DNA from: Nothopassalora personata | Taxonomy: Eukaryota > Ascomycota > Dothideomycetes > Mycosphaerellales > Mycosphaerellaceae | Assembly: GCA_033816765.1 (NCBI GenBank) | Contig: CM066299.1 | Span: forward strand, 806,001-870,000 | Length of the DNA: 64,000 bases | Direction: 5' to 3' | Shown: positions 45,901 through 55,813 of the stretch, piece by piece | Position numbering within the stretch: position 1 is the first letter of the stretch | How the letters are laid out: each line of letters begins with the position of its first letter | Notes under the pieces: generated by a model | Told to the model about the DNA's origin: nothing | The model's input: only the letters and a program-made list of their open reading frames with translations | Databases searched by the model: none | Position numbers and translations under genes: made by a program

Positions 45901-47930
45901 TGTCTTGGCGTGGTCTCGCGAGATCTGTCCTGCTCTGCGGATCTGTTCGACAGATCCCACAGATCCCTCAGATCCCTTGGTCACGTGTTCTGATCCTTGC
46001 CTTGCTGCCTGGATGATTGGTTGTCCCCTCTCTGCGAACTAAACCGTAACACTACTCTTAGATCATCCCTTAGTAAGAGGAGGGCTAACTATAATATTAA
46101 GGGCTATAAATGGAAACAGAAAGCCCTAAGATCTATAGTCCCTGTACCTAAACTAGCTACTAAAGTGGGAGAAGCAATAGACCTCTTAGAGAACCTTGCT
46201 GCTTACTACTAAGCTTTCTCTACAGCTATGCAATTAGTAGATGATTTAGTACTATAGGATAGTGAATTCCTAGAAGAAGTTAAGGAGATAGCCTTTGTAG
46301 CAACTATAGAAGTCATTGTATATAAGTAAGAGATCCCAATTCCAAAGTCCTATAAGGATGCTATATATAACAAGAAATAGGGACACCTTTAGAAGGAAGC
46401 AATCTAGAAGGAGCTAGATGCTATATAGAGCAACAACACCTAGGAGAATGCTATTCTACTAAAAGGAGTAAACTTAGTTACGTTAAGATAGGTCTTTAAT
46501 GTTAAAAGAAGCATTAGTAGAGCCATTGAAAAGTTTAAGGCTAGGCTAGTTATAAGGGGCTTTTTATAGAAGTTTAGTGTTAACTTTATAGAGACATTTG
46601 CGCCTACAGTTAGACAGGACACCCTTAGGGTGTTTATAGCTATTATGTGCAAGAAGGATCTCTATCTTTACTAAGTGGATGTAAACAATGCGTTTATAGA
46701 AAGCACCCTCTATAAAGACATCTTTATGTTACTACTACTAGGAGTTAAGCTTCTACTAAACATAGTGTTTAAGATCCTTAAAAGCTTATATAGACTTAAG
46801 CAAGCAGCTAGAGATTGGAATCAACTCTATATATTAAAGCTTAGAGAGATTAGATTCATATAGTTAGAGGTGGATCCATGCCTACTTATTCACAAGGAAA
46901 AAGAGATCATAATTCTTACACATATAGATAACATTCCAATTGCTGTACTAAAGTTAATAGATGTTCTCTAGTTTAAAAGAGAACTTAGCAAAGTCTTCAA
47001 GATCAAAGATCTTAGTAAACCTAAAAAGATCCTTAGCATAAGAGTTACAAGGGACAGGAGGAGAGGAATCCTAAAACTTAACTAGGGACACTTTGTTAGG
47101 GACAACCTTACTAAGATAGGGATAAACTATAAGAAGGCAGCACCTACACACTTACCTATAGACAGCTATGAGGCTCTTAAACCTTCAAGCCACATAGATA
47201 AGAGGTGTGACAAGGCAGAGTACTAGAGTATTAATAGTACATAGATATAGCTAGCAACAATTACAAGGCTAGACATTGCTTTTGCCCTAGGAAGGATAAG
47301 CTTATTTATAAGTGACCCATCCACCTACTATATAAAGGCTTTAAAGAATATTACAAGATATCTAAGGTTATATCCTAATCTTAGCCTTATCTTCTCTAGG
47401 CATAGAGAAGGATGCCTAGTTGGATACTATAACTCTAATTATGCAATGGATAAAATAGACAGAGTCTCTATCCTTAGGTATGTCTTCTTCCTCTATAGGG
47501 CACTGGTCTCCTAGATAAGCAAGAAGTAAAAGTCTATAGCAACATCCATAATAGAAGCTAAATACATAGCTATAAATGCATATACAAAGCAATTCTAATT
47601 CCTAGCTTCACTACTAAGGGAGATGGACTGTCTAGAGTTAGTGGGAGACTGTTCCTATTAACTAAGGATCACTAGAAACTAGGAGACTGTGTTAAGCTTA
47701 AGACTAGTCTAATTAAGAGGTAACAACTAAGCTGCCCTTACCCTAGTAAGGGATGCACATATTCATAACAAGTTAAAGCACATTAACATTGCCTACAATG
47801 CTGTTAGGAAACTTTAGTAGAGAAGGCTTATTGCTGTTAAGTACACCCTAACATCTAAGATAGTTATAGATAGGTTCACAAAGCTAAAGACTAGTCTACA
47901 CTTCTAGAGGTTTGTAAGCTAGCTTAACCT
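43000..47930 (+). pseudogene. Gag-Pol of Copia B
   Basis: Plus strand: gag from about 43000, damaged zinc knuckle at 43727-43768 (CLLYKKDHLIKDC), integrase at about 44560-45300, then after the inner solo LTR RT (MDVNNAFIESTLYKDIFMLL, 46675-46734; catalytic YVDD now HIDN near 46925) and RNase H (YYIKALKNITRYLRLYPNLS; IEAKYIAINAYTKQ). It has the same stop after REIRFI as Copia A. Confidence 0.85.
45735..46051 (+). mobile_element. Solo LTR (317 bp) in Copia B
   Basis: TGTTAGGAACCGC ... AAACCGTAACA with duplication CTACT (45730-45734, 46052-46056). Little mutated. Shares its first 180 bp with the solo LTR at 39542 but carries a CAGATCC repeat patch (45916-45985) in place of the GAGAGCAC patch. 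Confidence 0.9.
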
Positions 47931-48000
47931 GTTATAGAGGTCTAAATACTACTAACAGGAGAAGAGTAGACTGTGACCTCCTATATAAGATGAGTAGGAG

Positions 48001-48247
48001 TATTAAGATGTAGCATCTTAAGGGGAGCTAACAGTTAGGTTGTGATCTAATAGCCTAAGGCATCCACGATGACTTAGCTTGTCGGAAGATACCTTCTCTC
48101 CCCTTTAGCTTAGATAGACATCTAACACAATCAACGCATTAGTTCCTAATATATTGCTGCATGCCCTATAGCTATTAGCCAGTTGAAGATTGATCTCTTA
48201 CTCCACTCCGCTGCTAACTACGTATCCTATTAGGTCTTAACTTAACA
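48001..48247 (+). repeat. 3' LTR of Copia B
   Basis: 247 bp, preceded by a purine-rich AAGATGAGTAGGAG that corresponds to the Copia A polypurine tract. Confidence 0.93.
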
Positions 48248-48249
48248 TA

Positions 48250-49880
48250 AATGTTCCTAACGGTATAAGATATCCGGTTCCTATTATTCGGCTTCCTATC
48301 GGTAGTTGTTCTATAATAGCGGTTACTAGATTCTCGGTTGTTTCTATAAGTGGGTATCCCTAGGCTATGCCTCGTAGGGTGTCGAGTGTCTTATTAAACT
48401 TAATAGAGTGTAGCATCCTTCGTCCGCCTATCTTAGGTAGGAATTCCTCGTGCCTTGTTTATAGGTGTACGATTATGTTATATAATTTCTTAGGTGCATT
48501 GATCGTAAAGGTTAGTTGTTTGTTATCGTCGTTAGTGTCGCTCTCTTCTCCTTCGGAGGAATCTTCTTCGCTTAATTCTTCCGGATCCTAATCTTCTTCG
48601 ATAGTATCTAGCCCGGTAGTTTCTTAACTTTCTTCCTATGGTTCTAGCTTAACACGAGTCTTAGTAACAGAATCGCTAATAAAGGCTTCTATAACCATTT
48701 CGAGACTCGGATTCGATCTCGTAGTCGACTCTTCGTGTTATTATGTTAAACTGTCGTAGTTGGTTCTTCGCATTAAATAGAATAACTACTATTTGCTACC
48801 TATAGTATCCTCCTCGTCCTTCTAAGGGGTCTAGGAGAGGCGTCGTGCTTCTATTACTAGCTCTCTCCCCTACTCTCTAAGTATAGTCGGTATCTCCTTA
48901 AGATCTAACGCTACTCTTAGATTTACTAGTTTGGGGTTGTATTATGTTAAACTGTTCGCGGCGCACTATATTCTTACCGCGGCAGTCCCTTACTAGGTAG
49001 CTAGGTTTGCTACATCCGTAGCAAGTTTGTGTTTCTTTCGAACTCCGGGATGATCTATTCCCGTTACTATTCCTAATCTTACGACCTTTCTCGGTAACGT
49101 CGAGTTCTATTAGCTATAGTCCGTAGTACGGTTTGTCCCTAGGCTTATTGTTATAGTTGTCGTAGAAGCCTCTATTACGGTTGTCGTAGCCTAGTATGTA
49201 TCTAGCCTTTCCGGATATTTTAGAGTCGTATCGTCGTTCTATAGCTCTCTCGTAGAGCTTGTCGTTAAGATTAATCGTAACTCTAACGAGGTCGCCTAAG
49301 CTATCGATCTTCCAACCGTTCCTTATTAACTCGTCCTTAATATACTCCTTTAGTCCTCTTCGGTACATGACTTAAAGTGCTTCGTCGTCCTAATCGGTAA
49401 GTTGCGCGTATTCCTAGAATTTAGTAGCATATTCGGCAGTAGATGTCTTCTAGGTTAAATGCTAAATAATACGAACGGCAGTAGCAATCTCGTTAGAGAC
49501 ACTAAAGACGCTCTTTATAGCATGCTTAAGATAGTTATATAACCTAAAGATTCCGTCGGTATTGTCTTCTCCGTTACTGTCTAGGTACTTCCTAAGGAAT
49601 GGTTTAACCTAATGCTATGCTCGTCCTCTTAAGAAGGTAGTAGTAAAGGTAGGCTTAAGGTTCTTAGGCATAGAGTTAAATAAGAAGTATATGTCTATCT
49701 AAGAGACCTAAGTGTCGAACTTGTCTCGGTCGCTATAATAGTATTCTAGCTTACTAACCTTAAGGGTGTCGTTGCCTATATAAGTAGCTAAGGCATTAAT
49801 AGCATCGTTCGCGGTCTAAGGTCGTCGGGCTCTACTTACTTTACTAGGGGCGGGTGTTCCCCGTTCACTCTATCGGTCTC
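48250..49880 (-). pseudogene. Gag of Ty3 F
   Basis: Minus strand: a capsid-like region with an open piece at 49368-49114 (YRRGLKEYIKDELIRNGWKI, then a basic Asn/Arg-rich tail). A CX2CX4YX4C knuckle near 49025-48980 has His replaced by Tyr (CAC to TAC). Acidic C-terminal part toward 48600. The frame continues in the protease beyond Copia B. Confidence 0.75.
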
Positions 49881-49903
49881 CTATCGTAGAGGGCGTTTAA
49901 AGC

Positions 49904-50307
49904 TGTTAGGTTTAGTATAACCTAATAATATTACAAGTTAAGAAGACAAGCTTAATCGGGTTTGTTCTCGGGCCGATAGGAAGTTAAGGGAGAGTAATAA
50001 AGCAGTAGCTGTCTTGTCTCGTAAAGACTAAGTAGTAGTAAGGTAGAGGTTAGGTTGTAGTGTATTCCAAACAGTAATATCAAACAGTAAGTTGAACGCT
50101 TCGAAACTATAAGGGGTTCTTAGCGTTCCTAAATACAAAGGAGATTCGTAGATCTCGGTAATTAGTCTAATTATTCTAAGCATAAGTAGTCTAATTAGTC
50201 TAAGCATAAGCAGTCTAATCGCTCTAAGTCTAAGCGCTTAGGTAGGATAAGTCACGTGTTTGTCTTATCATTATAATTCTAGGGTCTATAGGAATCATTC
50301 CGTAACA
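49904..50307 (-). repeat. 5' LTR of Ty3 F
   Basis: 404 bp, aligned to 36962-37365 with a few C/T and G/A differences; retains CACGTG where the other copy reads TACGTG. Confidence 0.92.
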
Positions 50308-52752
50308 ACCGGTTAGCACGCTACGATCTACTCCGGCCTTAACTAAGAATAGCAATCCGATACTTACTATGTTACCTTCGGCTATAATTAGGGATATATT
50401 AGTCTTTAAGGATTAGATCCTATAAGAAGACGAGGCCCTCCGGATTAAGCGCGCTAACTATACCTATAATAAGCGGTACTGTAGCGTTAAGTTTAGAAAC
50501 TCGATTAACGTAGATAGCATTAACTAGCTACCTAAGCACCGGATAGCGGGCCTTAAGATGCTCGAACATGCTGTCTCGTAGGTTCTTAAGAGGGATAGTA
50601 AGGTTAGCGCTGTAATATGCGATTAGCACGTTCGAGATTTCTACTATAAGGCCCTCTACTTCGTTATAAATCCCGGTATTACCGCTAATACCCTATATAA
50701 GCGCGCGCTTAAGATCCAAGACTAGCTCTTTAAAGGTAAGAGTTTTTTAGCTATTAAGGTGAAAAATGGGTCGTGGTTTCGCCCTAATAAGCATAGTTAG
50801 AAGACTGTTAACCCGCTTAGCTACCTCCGCGTTCGAGGCAAAGTCGGCACTACGAGTAGTATCGTTACGTATACTAACTACAACTAGATCCTCGACAAAT
50901 TCGGCATTAATAAAGCTAACTAAGTCGATCTTAATAGCACCGGTACCTACATTAATAGTAACATGCTATACTAGTATAATAACGCTAAACTAGCGCCGCG
51001 GGTTAAAACGGTTAGAGAAATAATAAGTCGAGAATTCGATGTATACCGATAGCACCTACGAGAATTGAATAAGGTTAGTAACGGCGGCGTCTACTAGAAC
51101 ATATAGTATTCTCTAAGCTAATAGATTATGCGATAAGACCCCGGGCTATAGCTCTTATAAGTGGCGCTACACCCTTAACACTGCACTCGGTTTATCTCCT
51201 TCCCTAGGCCTACAATTTTTAGCTTTAATAGGGCTTATTAGGGGGGTGACGCGAACACTATAGTGTAGCATGCTAGGGTCGACTTAAACCTCGAAATTGA
51301 AAACTACTAGACTAGTAACCGGCTTAACATGCTATACTCTCTTACCTTAGAGGGCACTAGTAGGCTGGAGTTTTTACACGGTTTTTATAAGTAAGAGAAT
51401 GCTATAGAGTTCATCTAGTAGTGCCGGAATAACGACTACATAGAAGACGGCTGATTTAAGCGTTTCTTCTCGGTTAGGGTTTAGAATTACCTAAGCAAAA
51501 ATAGCATTAGCTAGTTTAGAGAGAATCTAAGCGCTAGGCAAATGTAGGTAACTACTACAGGCGTTCTAATAAGGTAGGCCGTACATAAGAAGACGCTACG
51601 TTAGATTAACCCTTACTTTATCGAAGACGCTACGTTAGATTAACCCTTACTTTGTCGAGATCCGCGACGATAACTATCTTAAACTCTAGCAAAGCTAGAG
51701 CATGCACTAGGTAATAGACCTCTATCGTGACTTTAAGACGCTAAGTAAGAGCGCTGTAGGGTTTAAGTATCGACGCCTAGTACCCGGCTATTCTTTCCCT
51801 ACGGGAGTACACCTTAGTAGCATTAGCCCTCTATCCGATGCCCTAGCGGGTTTGAAGTCTTAGAACGACAACGAAGTTATCCTTAATGCTAGAAGGTGGC
51901 TTAATGCTACGGTCCGCCTAGACTCGGAGCTCTTCTATAAGAAGATGCATAATTAGCGCGTCCGAGCTATAAAATTAATGGACAAGCAGCTTAGCTTAGT
52001 CACTACTCTCGAGTAGATGTGCTTTATAAGCGAAGGGCGCGATAAGAGCTTCTTCCGCAACTACTATAGAAACTTCACTAGCTAGCTACTTAGGGACGCG
52101 TCTAATAAGACTAGTGTTAGCTACGACAACGAGTAGGTCTAGACAAAGGAGTTATGTAAGAATAAGTGGAACTAAGTAGTTAGTGCGGGTTTATAGGCTT
52201 CTAGTTTCTAGTTGATTTTCCGGCTATAGCTATAGCCTATAGGTTTCTAGTTCTGATTCTAGTTCTAATTCTAGTTCTAGTTCTAGTTCTAGTTTTAGTT
52301 CTAGTTCTAGCTAATGCTTCGGGTACGGATGCTTCTAGTCCTTAGATCTTACTTGTTTCTTATAGTTACTTATCTTCCCTTAACTAACTTTCTAGCTACG
52401 CGATAGACTCGTCCTTAGATTTATTAGGTTACTAGTACTAACACTCACTTGTTTTATGAATGGCGTTCGCATTATTCGACTATCTAGCCTATTCGATTAA
52501 TGCTAACATAGCGCGAGTCGCGGTTATTAACGTCACTATTACGGTCTCTATTAGAAGAATCCTTTCGATCTTTATAAACTGTCGCTAGTAGGCCCGAGGA
52601 TTGCCTAACATCTTATATGTTAAGCTAAATAGTAGGGTGAGCTGTTATGCTGCTATAAGACTACCTTAGCTTACAGCGACTAACTGCGCTACCTATAGTG
52701 CCCGGGCTTACTACTTTAGAACCTAAGGATAGGTTCGTAATAGGGGAGGATA

Positions 52753-53122
52753 TATTAACGACTAATAGGTTATGTTAACCTTAGGTTTAAAGGGGGTCCC
52801 TTAGGTCTAACTTACCCTAATTTTATTTAGGTTTAATTGGACATTTAAGTAAGCTAGTAGGACCTAGTATAGCGGTTAAGATATATACTACGCAGTTAAG
52901 CATTGTAAGCGTAGCATTAAGGCAACAATTCAATTTATACCTCTCGAGTAGAGGGTATAGGGGATTGAGTCCGCCAATCCTCTTGTTTATCTAGCTACTG
53001 CGCTGCTCGTCACGTGACCTGATTTCACGGTCCCGGGACCAGCAAATACCCCTGCTTATATAAGCGCCGCTCTATACCACCACAACTCGGACAGGCCTAC
53101 ATAGGGTAGTTAGTAGACATTA
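52753..53122 (+). repeat. 3' LTR of element D
   Basis: 370 bp; the copy retains GTCACGTGAC, a palindromic core GGTCCCGGGACC (53029-53040) and a TATATAAG box near 53057. Confidence 0.85.
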
Positions 53123-53126
53123 CTAT

Positions 53127-55455
53127 ATAGCTCTCTCTAAAGATTTATAGGGTTAGTAACGCGCTTCTAGCGCGTAAGGCGCTTTATAAGGCATATAATT
53201 GCCCTTATATTTATAGTAAGGGTCCTTAGGGTTATCCTAGGAATGTCTTAGGAAGGTAACTTCTTCGTCCGGGACAGCATTTTTATTACTAGCTACAAGC
53301 TAGGAGCTCTTAATAGGCTGTTCTGTCTACTTTCCCTAAGCGACCTACTTACCTATAGATATTTAATACTACGTGTTTTATAGGAAATCCTTACTAAAAG
53401 TTATATAGGGGGTGTAGGTTATCTTATAGACCTATTTGCCTTTCTCCTACTATAGCTTCTATAGTAGGTAGTTAGTTAATGAACTACCCTAGAATCCTAT
53501 ATGCTACTATATGTCCGCTTTTACGGAGAACTTTTTAGACTTAGTGTAATTATCGTTATACTTATATGCTTTACATCTAAACCTTCTTATATTTGTTAAG
53601 TCTATCTCTTTAACATTAATGCTAGGTCCTTCTTAAAGTCCTTCTATAGCACATTCTTTATTGTTAAGTTAAATAGGCGGTTCGTAATGTAGTATATAAA
53701 ATCAATTGCTAGGGGCTAGAGGTTCTATAGTAAGCTAGAGTCTATAAGTATAGCTCTAGCCTTATTAATAATAACTTTATTAGAAGCCTTAGCAATTCTA
53801 TTCTACTTAGGAGTATATAGTGCTATAAAGTTCTATCTAATCCCTTTATATTAGGTATATACTCTAAGCTCAATATTATTAAACTCCCTACTACTATCTA
53901 AGAACTAGATCTTAGACGTCTTCTTATAGTAGTTCTATATTATAGTAAGCTAAGTTTTAATTGCTACTAGAGCATTACCCTTCTTTAGAAGTAGTAAGTA
54001 CTATCTTACCCTAGTCTTAGCGTATATAAGTATAAGGTAGTATACGAAACTATTATAAGAGATTAGAGTAATTAGTCTAATTAGGTTAGCATAGATTTTA
54101 TCTAATGCCTCTAGTACAGGTCTCCTAGGGATTCTTAAAATAACTCTTTGTAACCTTATAAGCTTATAAGTCTTATAATGTCCTAACTCTATAGTATTAA
54201 CATCTTCTAGGCCCTTAACTGCTTCTTTTATAGCATTAAGTAGTGTGCTACTAATATGCCTAAGCCTCTAATGCTATCTAACTATGTTAGTTCTTAGCTT
54301 AGTAAATATAAGAGTAGCAAGTCCTTTTAATACTAATCTATCTTCCTTCTTCCTAGAGCTCCTCTTTACCCTAAGGTTCCTAAAGACAATAACATTCTTT
54401 ATTATCTTAATATAGCCTATAGGCTTATCCTTCTAGAATAGTATTTTAGATAGTCTATCTAGATAAACTCTATGTTTCTTATATAGGAGTTCTATAGAGA
54501 TTAGTATAGTATCTAACTCTAGGGAGTAAAGTATAGTACGAAGGAGGAGGGTAGTTTCTCAACTAAGATATCTCTTTATAACCTATTCTAGTTCTCCTTT
54601 AGTTATCATAGATCCTACCTAACGGCCTAAGAGAAGTATACTAGCCTAAGTCTTAGCCTAACATTTTAAAGATCTATAAGATTATTATAGATATAGAGGG
54701 ATATACCTATATTATAGACTTTGTCTATAGACATTAGATTTAATATAGTAGCTACTGCTCTTTCTATATATACTAGTTATACAATTGTAATAGCTACTCT
54801 AGATCTCCTATAGAGTTATCTCTAGTTACTATTACTATTAGAGCTACGCTTCTAATTAGATAATAATATACATAACTAGTTATTAATTGCTATAGCAATC
54901 CTCTTCCTAGAGGACTTATTACCCTTCGCCTTCTTAGCTCTATCCTTTAGGGTCTCTCTACCCTTCTTAGACTTGTTCCTAGGATTCTTCTTAGGATACT
55001 ACTTATAGTAGTTCGCGTTAGTATACTTATATAAGCACTATATGCACTGCTTATTATTATCCTTGCTTAGGAATACACTAATAAAGCTATTACTAGGCTT
55101 ATAGGTAGTAGGCGCTTACTCCTTCCTAAGAGTTATAAATATTCTCTCTAGGGTAGTTAATTCTAGGGGATTATTATGTCTCTATGTCCTAAGCTATTTA
55201 ATATAGTTTAGGTCTTTAATAAAGTACAATCTATAGATACTATCTAGGAGGACAAAGGAGGATTTAAGTAGTAACTTATTATTAACTAGGGAGGATCTAA
55301 TAAATTGCTCTATAGTAGTCTTGTAGTTATACGCCTATACTTAAAAGTCTTTATAGTACTTTAATATACTAGGTCTTATAGCATCTAGTTTAATATAACT
55401 AACTCCTTTTAGAGTGTTATATAGATCGATTATAATAATAGGCTTATATATTGCT
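53127..55455 (-). pseudogene. Copia C: integrase and gag/protease remnants
   Basis: Minus strand, heavily TpA-rich. A damaged CCHC knuckle lies near 55050-55010. A GAG-pre-integrase motif (RLRHISSTLLNAIKEAVKGLED, first 20 residues typical) lies near 54280-54215, then an integrase core with FLDS-REFNN near 53915-53880 and KVIINKARAILIDSSLLQNL near 53790-53730. The frame is broken by many TAG/TAA. It is cut at its lower end by element D and at its upper end by element E. RT and RNase H of this copy are not found. Confidence 0.7.
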
Positions 55456-55460
55456 TTAAT

Positions 55461-55644
55461 TGTCACGGGCAGCCCGCGACCCTTCACTGACGATGCGTCG
55501 TCCCGGCGGAACCTCGGACCTTCCGCATCGGGTTAGCGCGGCTTGGCGATGCTTTATCTATCCGCCGCGCCTCGCGCTCCTCTTTCGTAGCTTCGTAGAA
55601 CAACAACTATCTCATTCGGACCCTATGGTACGCGCGCCCTTACA
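55461..55644 (+). repeat. 5' LTR of element E
   Basis: 184 bp, TGTCACGGGCAGCC ... CGCCCTTACA. TTTATCT at about 55551 may serve as a TATA box for a start near 55595. Confidence 0.96.
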
Positions 55645-55646
55645 GT

Positions 55647-55655
55647 TTGTTCTAC
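55647..55655 (+). other. Putative self-priming primer-binding site of element E
   Basis: TTGTTCTAC, two bases after the 5' LTR. It is perfectly complementary to GTAGAACAA in the same LTR (55595-55603), about where the transcript should start. No tRNA 3' end fits that I recognise. Confidence 0.55.
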
Positions 55656-55813
55656 CTCCCTACCCAGATCGCGGATCCAGGTAAGGGACGCGTAACAACA
55701 GGAACAGACTCACAGAACCGCGCACGGCGTAGATACAGAACTCGCGACTCGCAACATCGCAACAGAGGCAAACGGATTCAGAACACGGAACACGGTAAGG
55801 CACTAAGCAACAG

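Larger units (their letters stand above)
42312..48247 (+). mobile_element. Copia element B, complete but mutated
   Basis: Plus orientation, 247-bp LTRs at 42312-42558 and 48001-48247; target duplication TAAAT (42307-42311, 48248-48252), in the gag-protease region of Ty3 F. Net length without its inner solo LTR is 5,614 bp, equal to Copia A. The 3' LTR start reads TATTAAG, a TG-to-TA change. Confidence 0.93.
36962..50307 (-). mobile_element. Ty3 chromovirus F, complete but mutated and interrupted
   Basis: 404-bp LTRs at 36962-37365 and 49904-50307; target duplication ACCGG (36957-36961, 50308-50312) inside the extra ORF of element D. Minus orientation: gag (49880-48250), protease (42059-41850), RT, RNase H, integrase, chromodomain. 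Nested insertions are Copia B, a solo Copia LTR (41517-41763) and a solo LTR (39542-39860). Net length is about 6.8 kb, close to that of Ty3 chromovirus 1. Confidence 0.92.
35737..52256 (+). pseudogene. Extra 1,045-codon ORF of element D (split by Ty3 F)
   Basis: Two blocks, 35737-36961 and 50313-52256, separated by Ty3 F and its ACCGG duplication. Removing F and a 34-bp tandem duplication (about 51594-51661) leaves 3,135 nt, exactly 1,045 codons ending in TGA. Nearly all internal stops are TAG or TAA; one TGA (about 51450) does not fit the RIP pattern. The start is ATA, a likely mutated ATG, about 75 bp after a TTTAAATA box. The product would be Gln-rich at the N-terminus, with a basic middle and a long mixed alpha-helical-looking C-terminal half (for example RRWLNATVRLDSELFYKKMH, 51890-51950). 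I recognise no domain, signal peptide or membrane segment, so it is not an obvious envelope gene. It may be a captured or lineage-specific gene. Function unknown. Confidence 0.65.
21883..53122 (+). mobile_element. Giant Ty3-like element D with an extra downstream ORF
   Basis: LTRs of 371 and 370 bp (21883-22253, 52753-53122) bound this element, flanked by the duplication CTAT (21879-21882 and 53123-53126; ACTAT if the terminal A is counted outside). The LTR ends are TA...TA, consistent with mutated TG...CA. Inside, on the plus strand, are gag, protease, RT, RNase H, integrase and a further ORF of about 1,045 codons before a polypurine tract (AGGGGAGGA, 52742-52750). Subtracting Copia A and Ty3 F leaves about 11.8 kb, large for a fungal Ty3 element. 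Heavily mutated. Confidence 0.85.
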
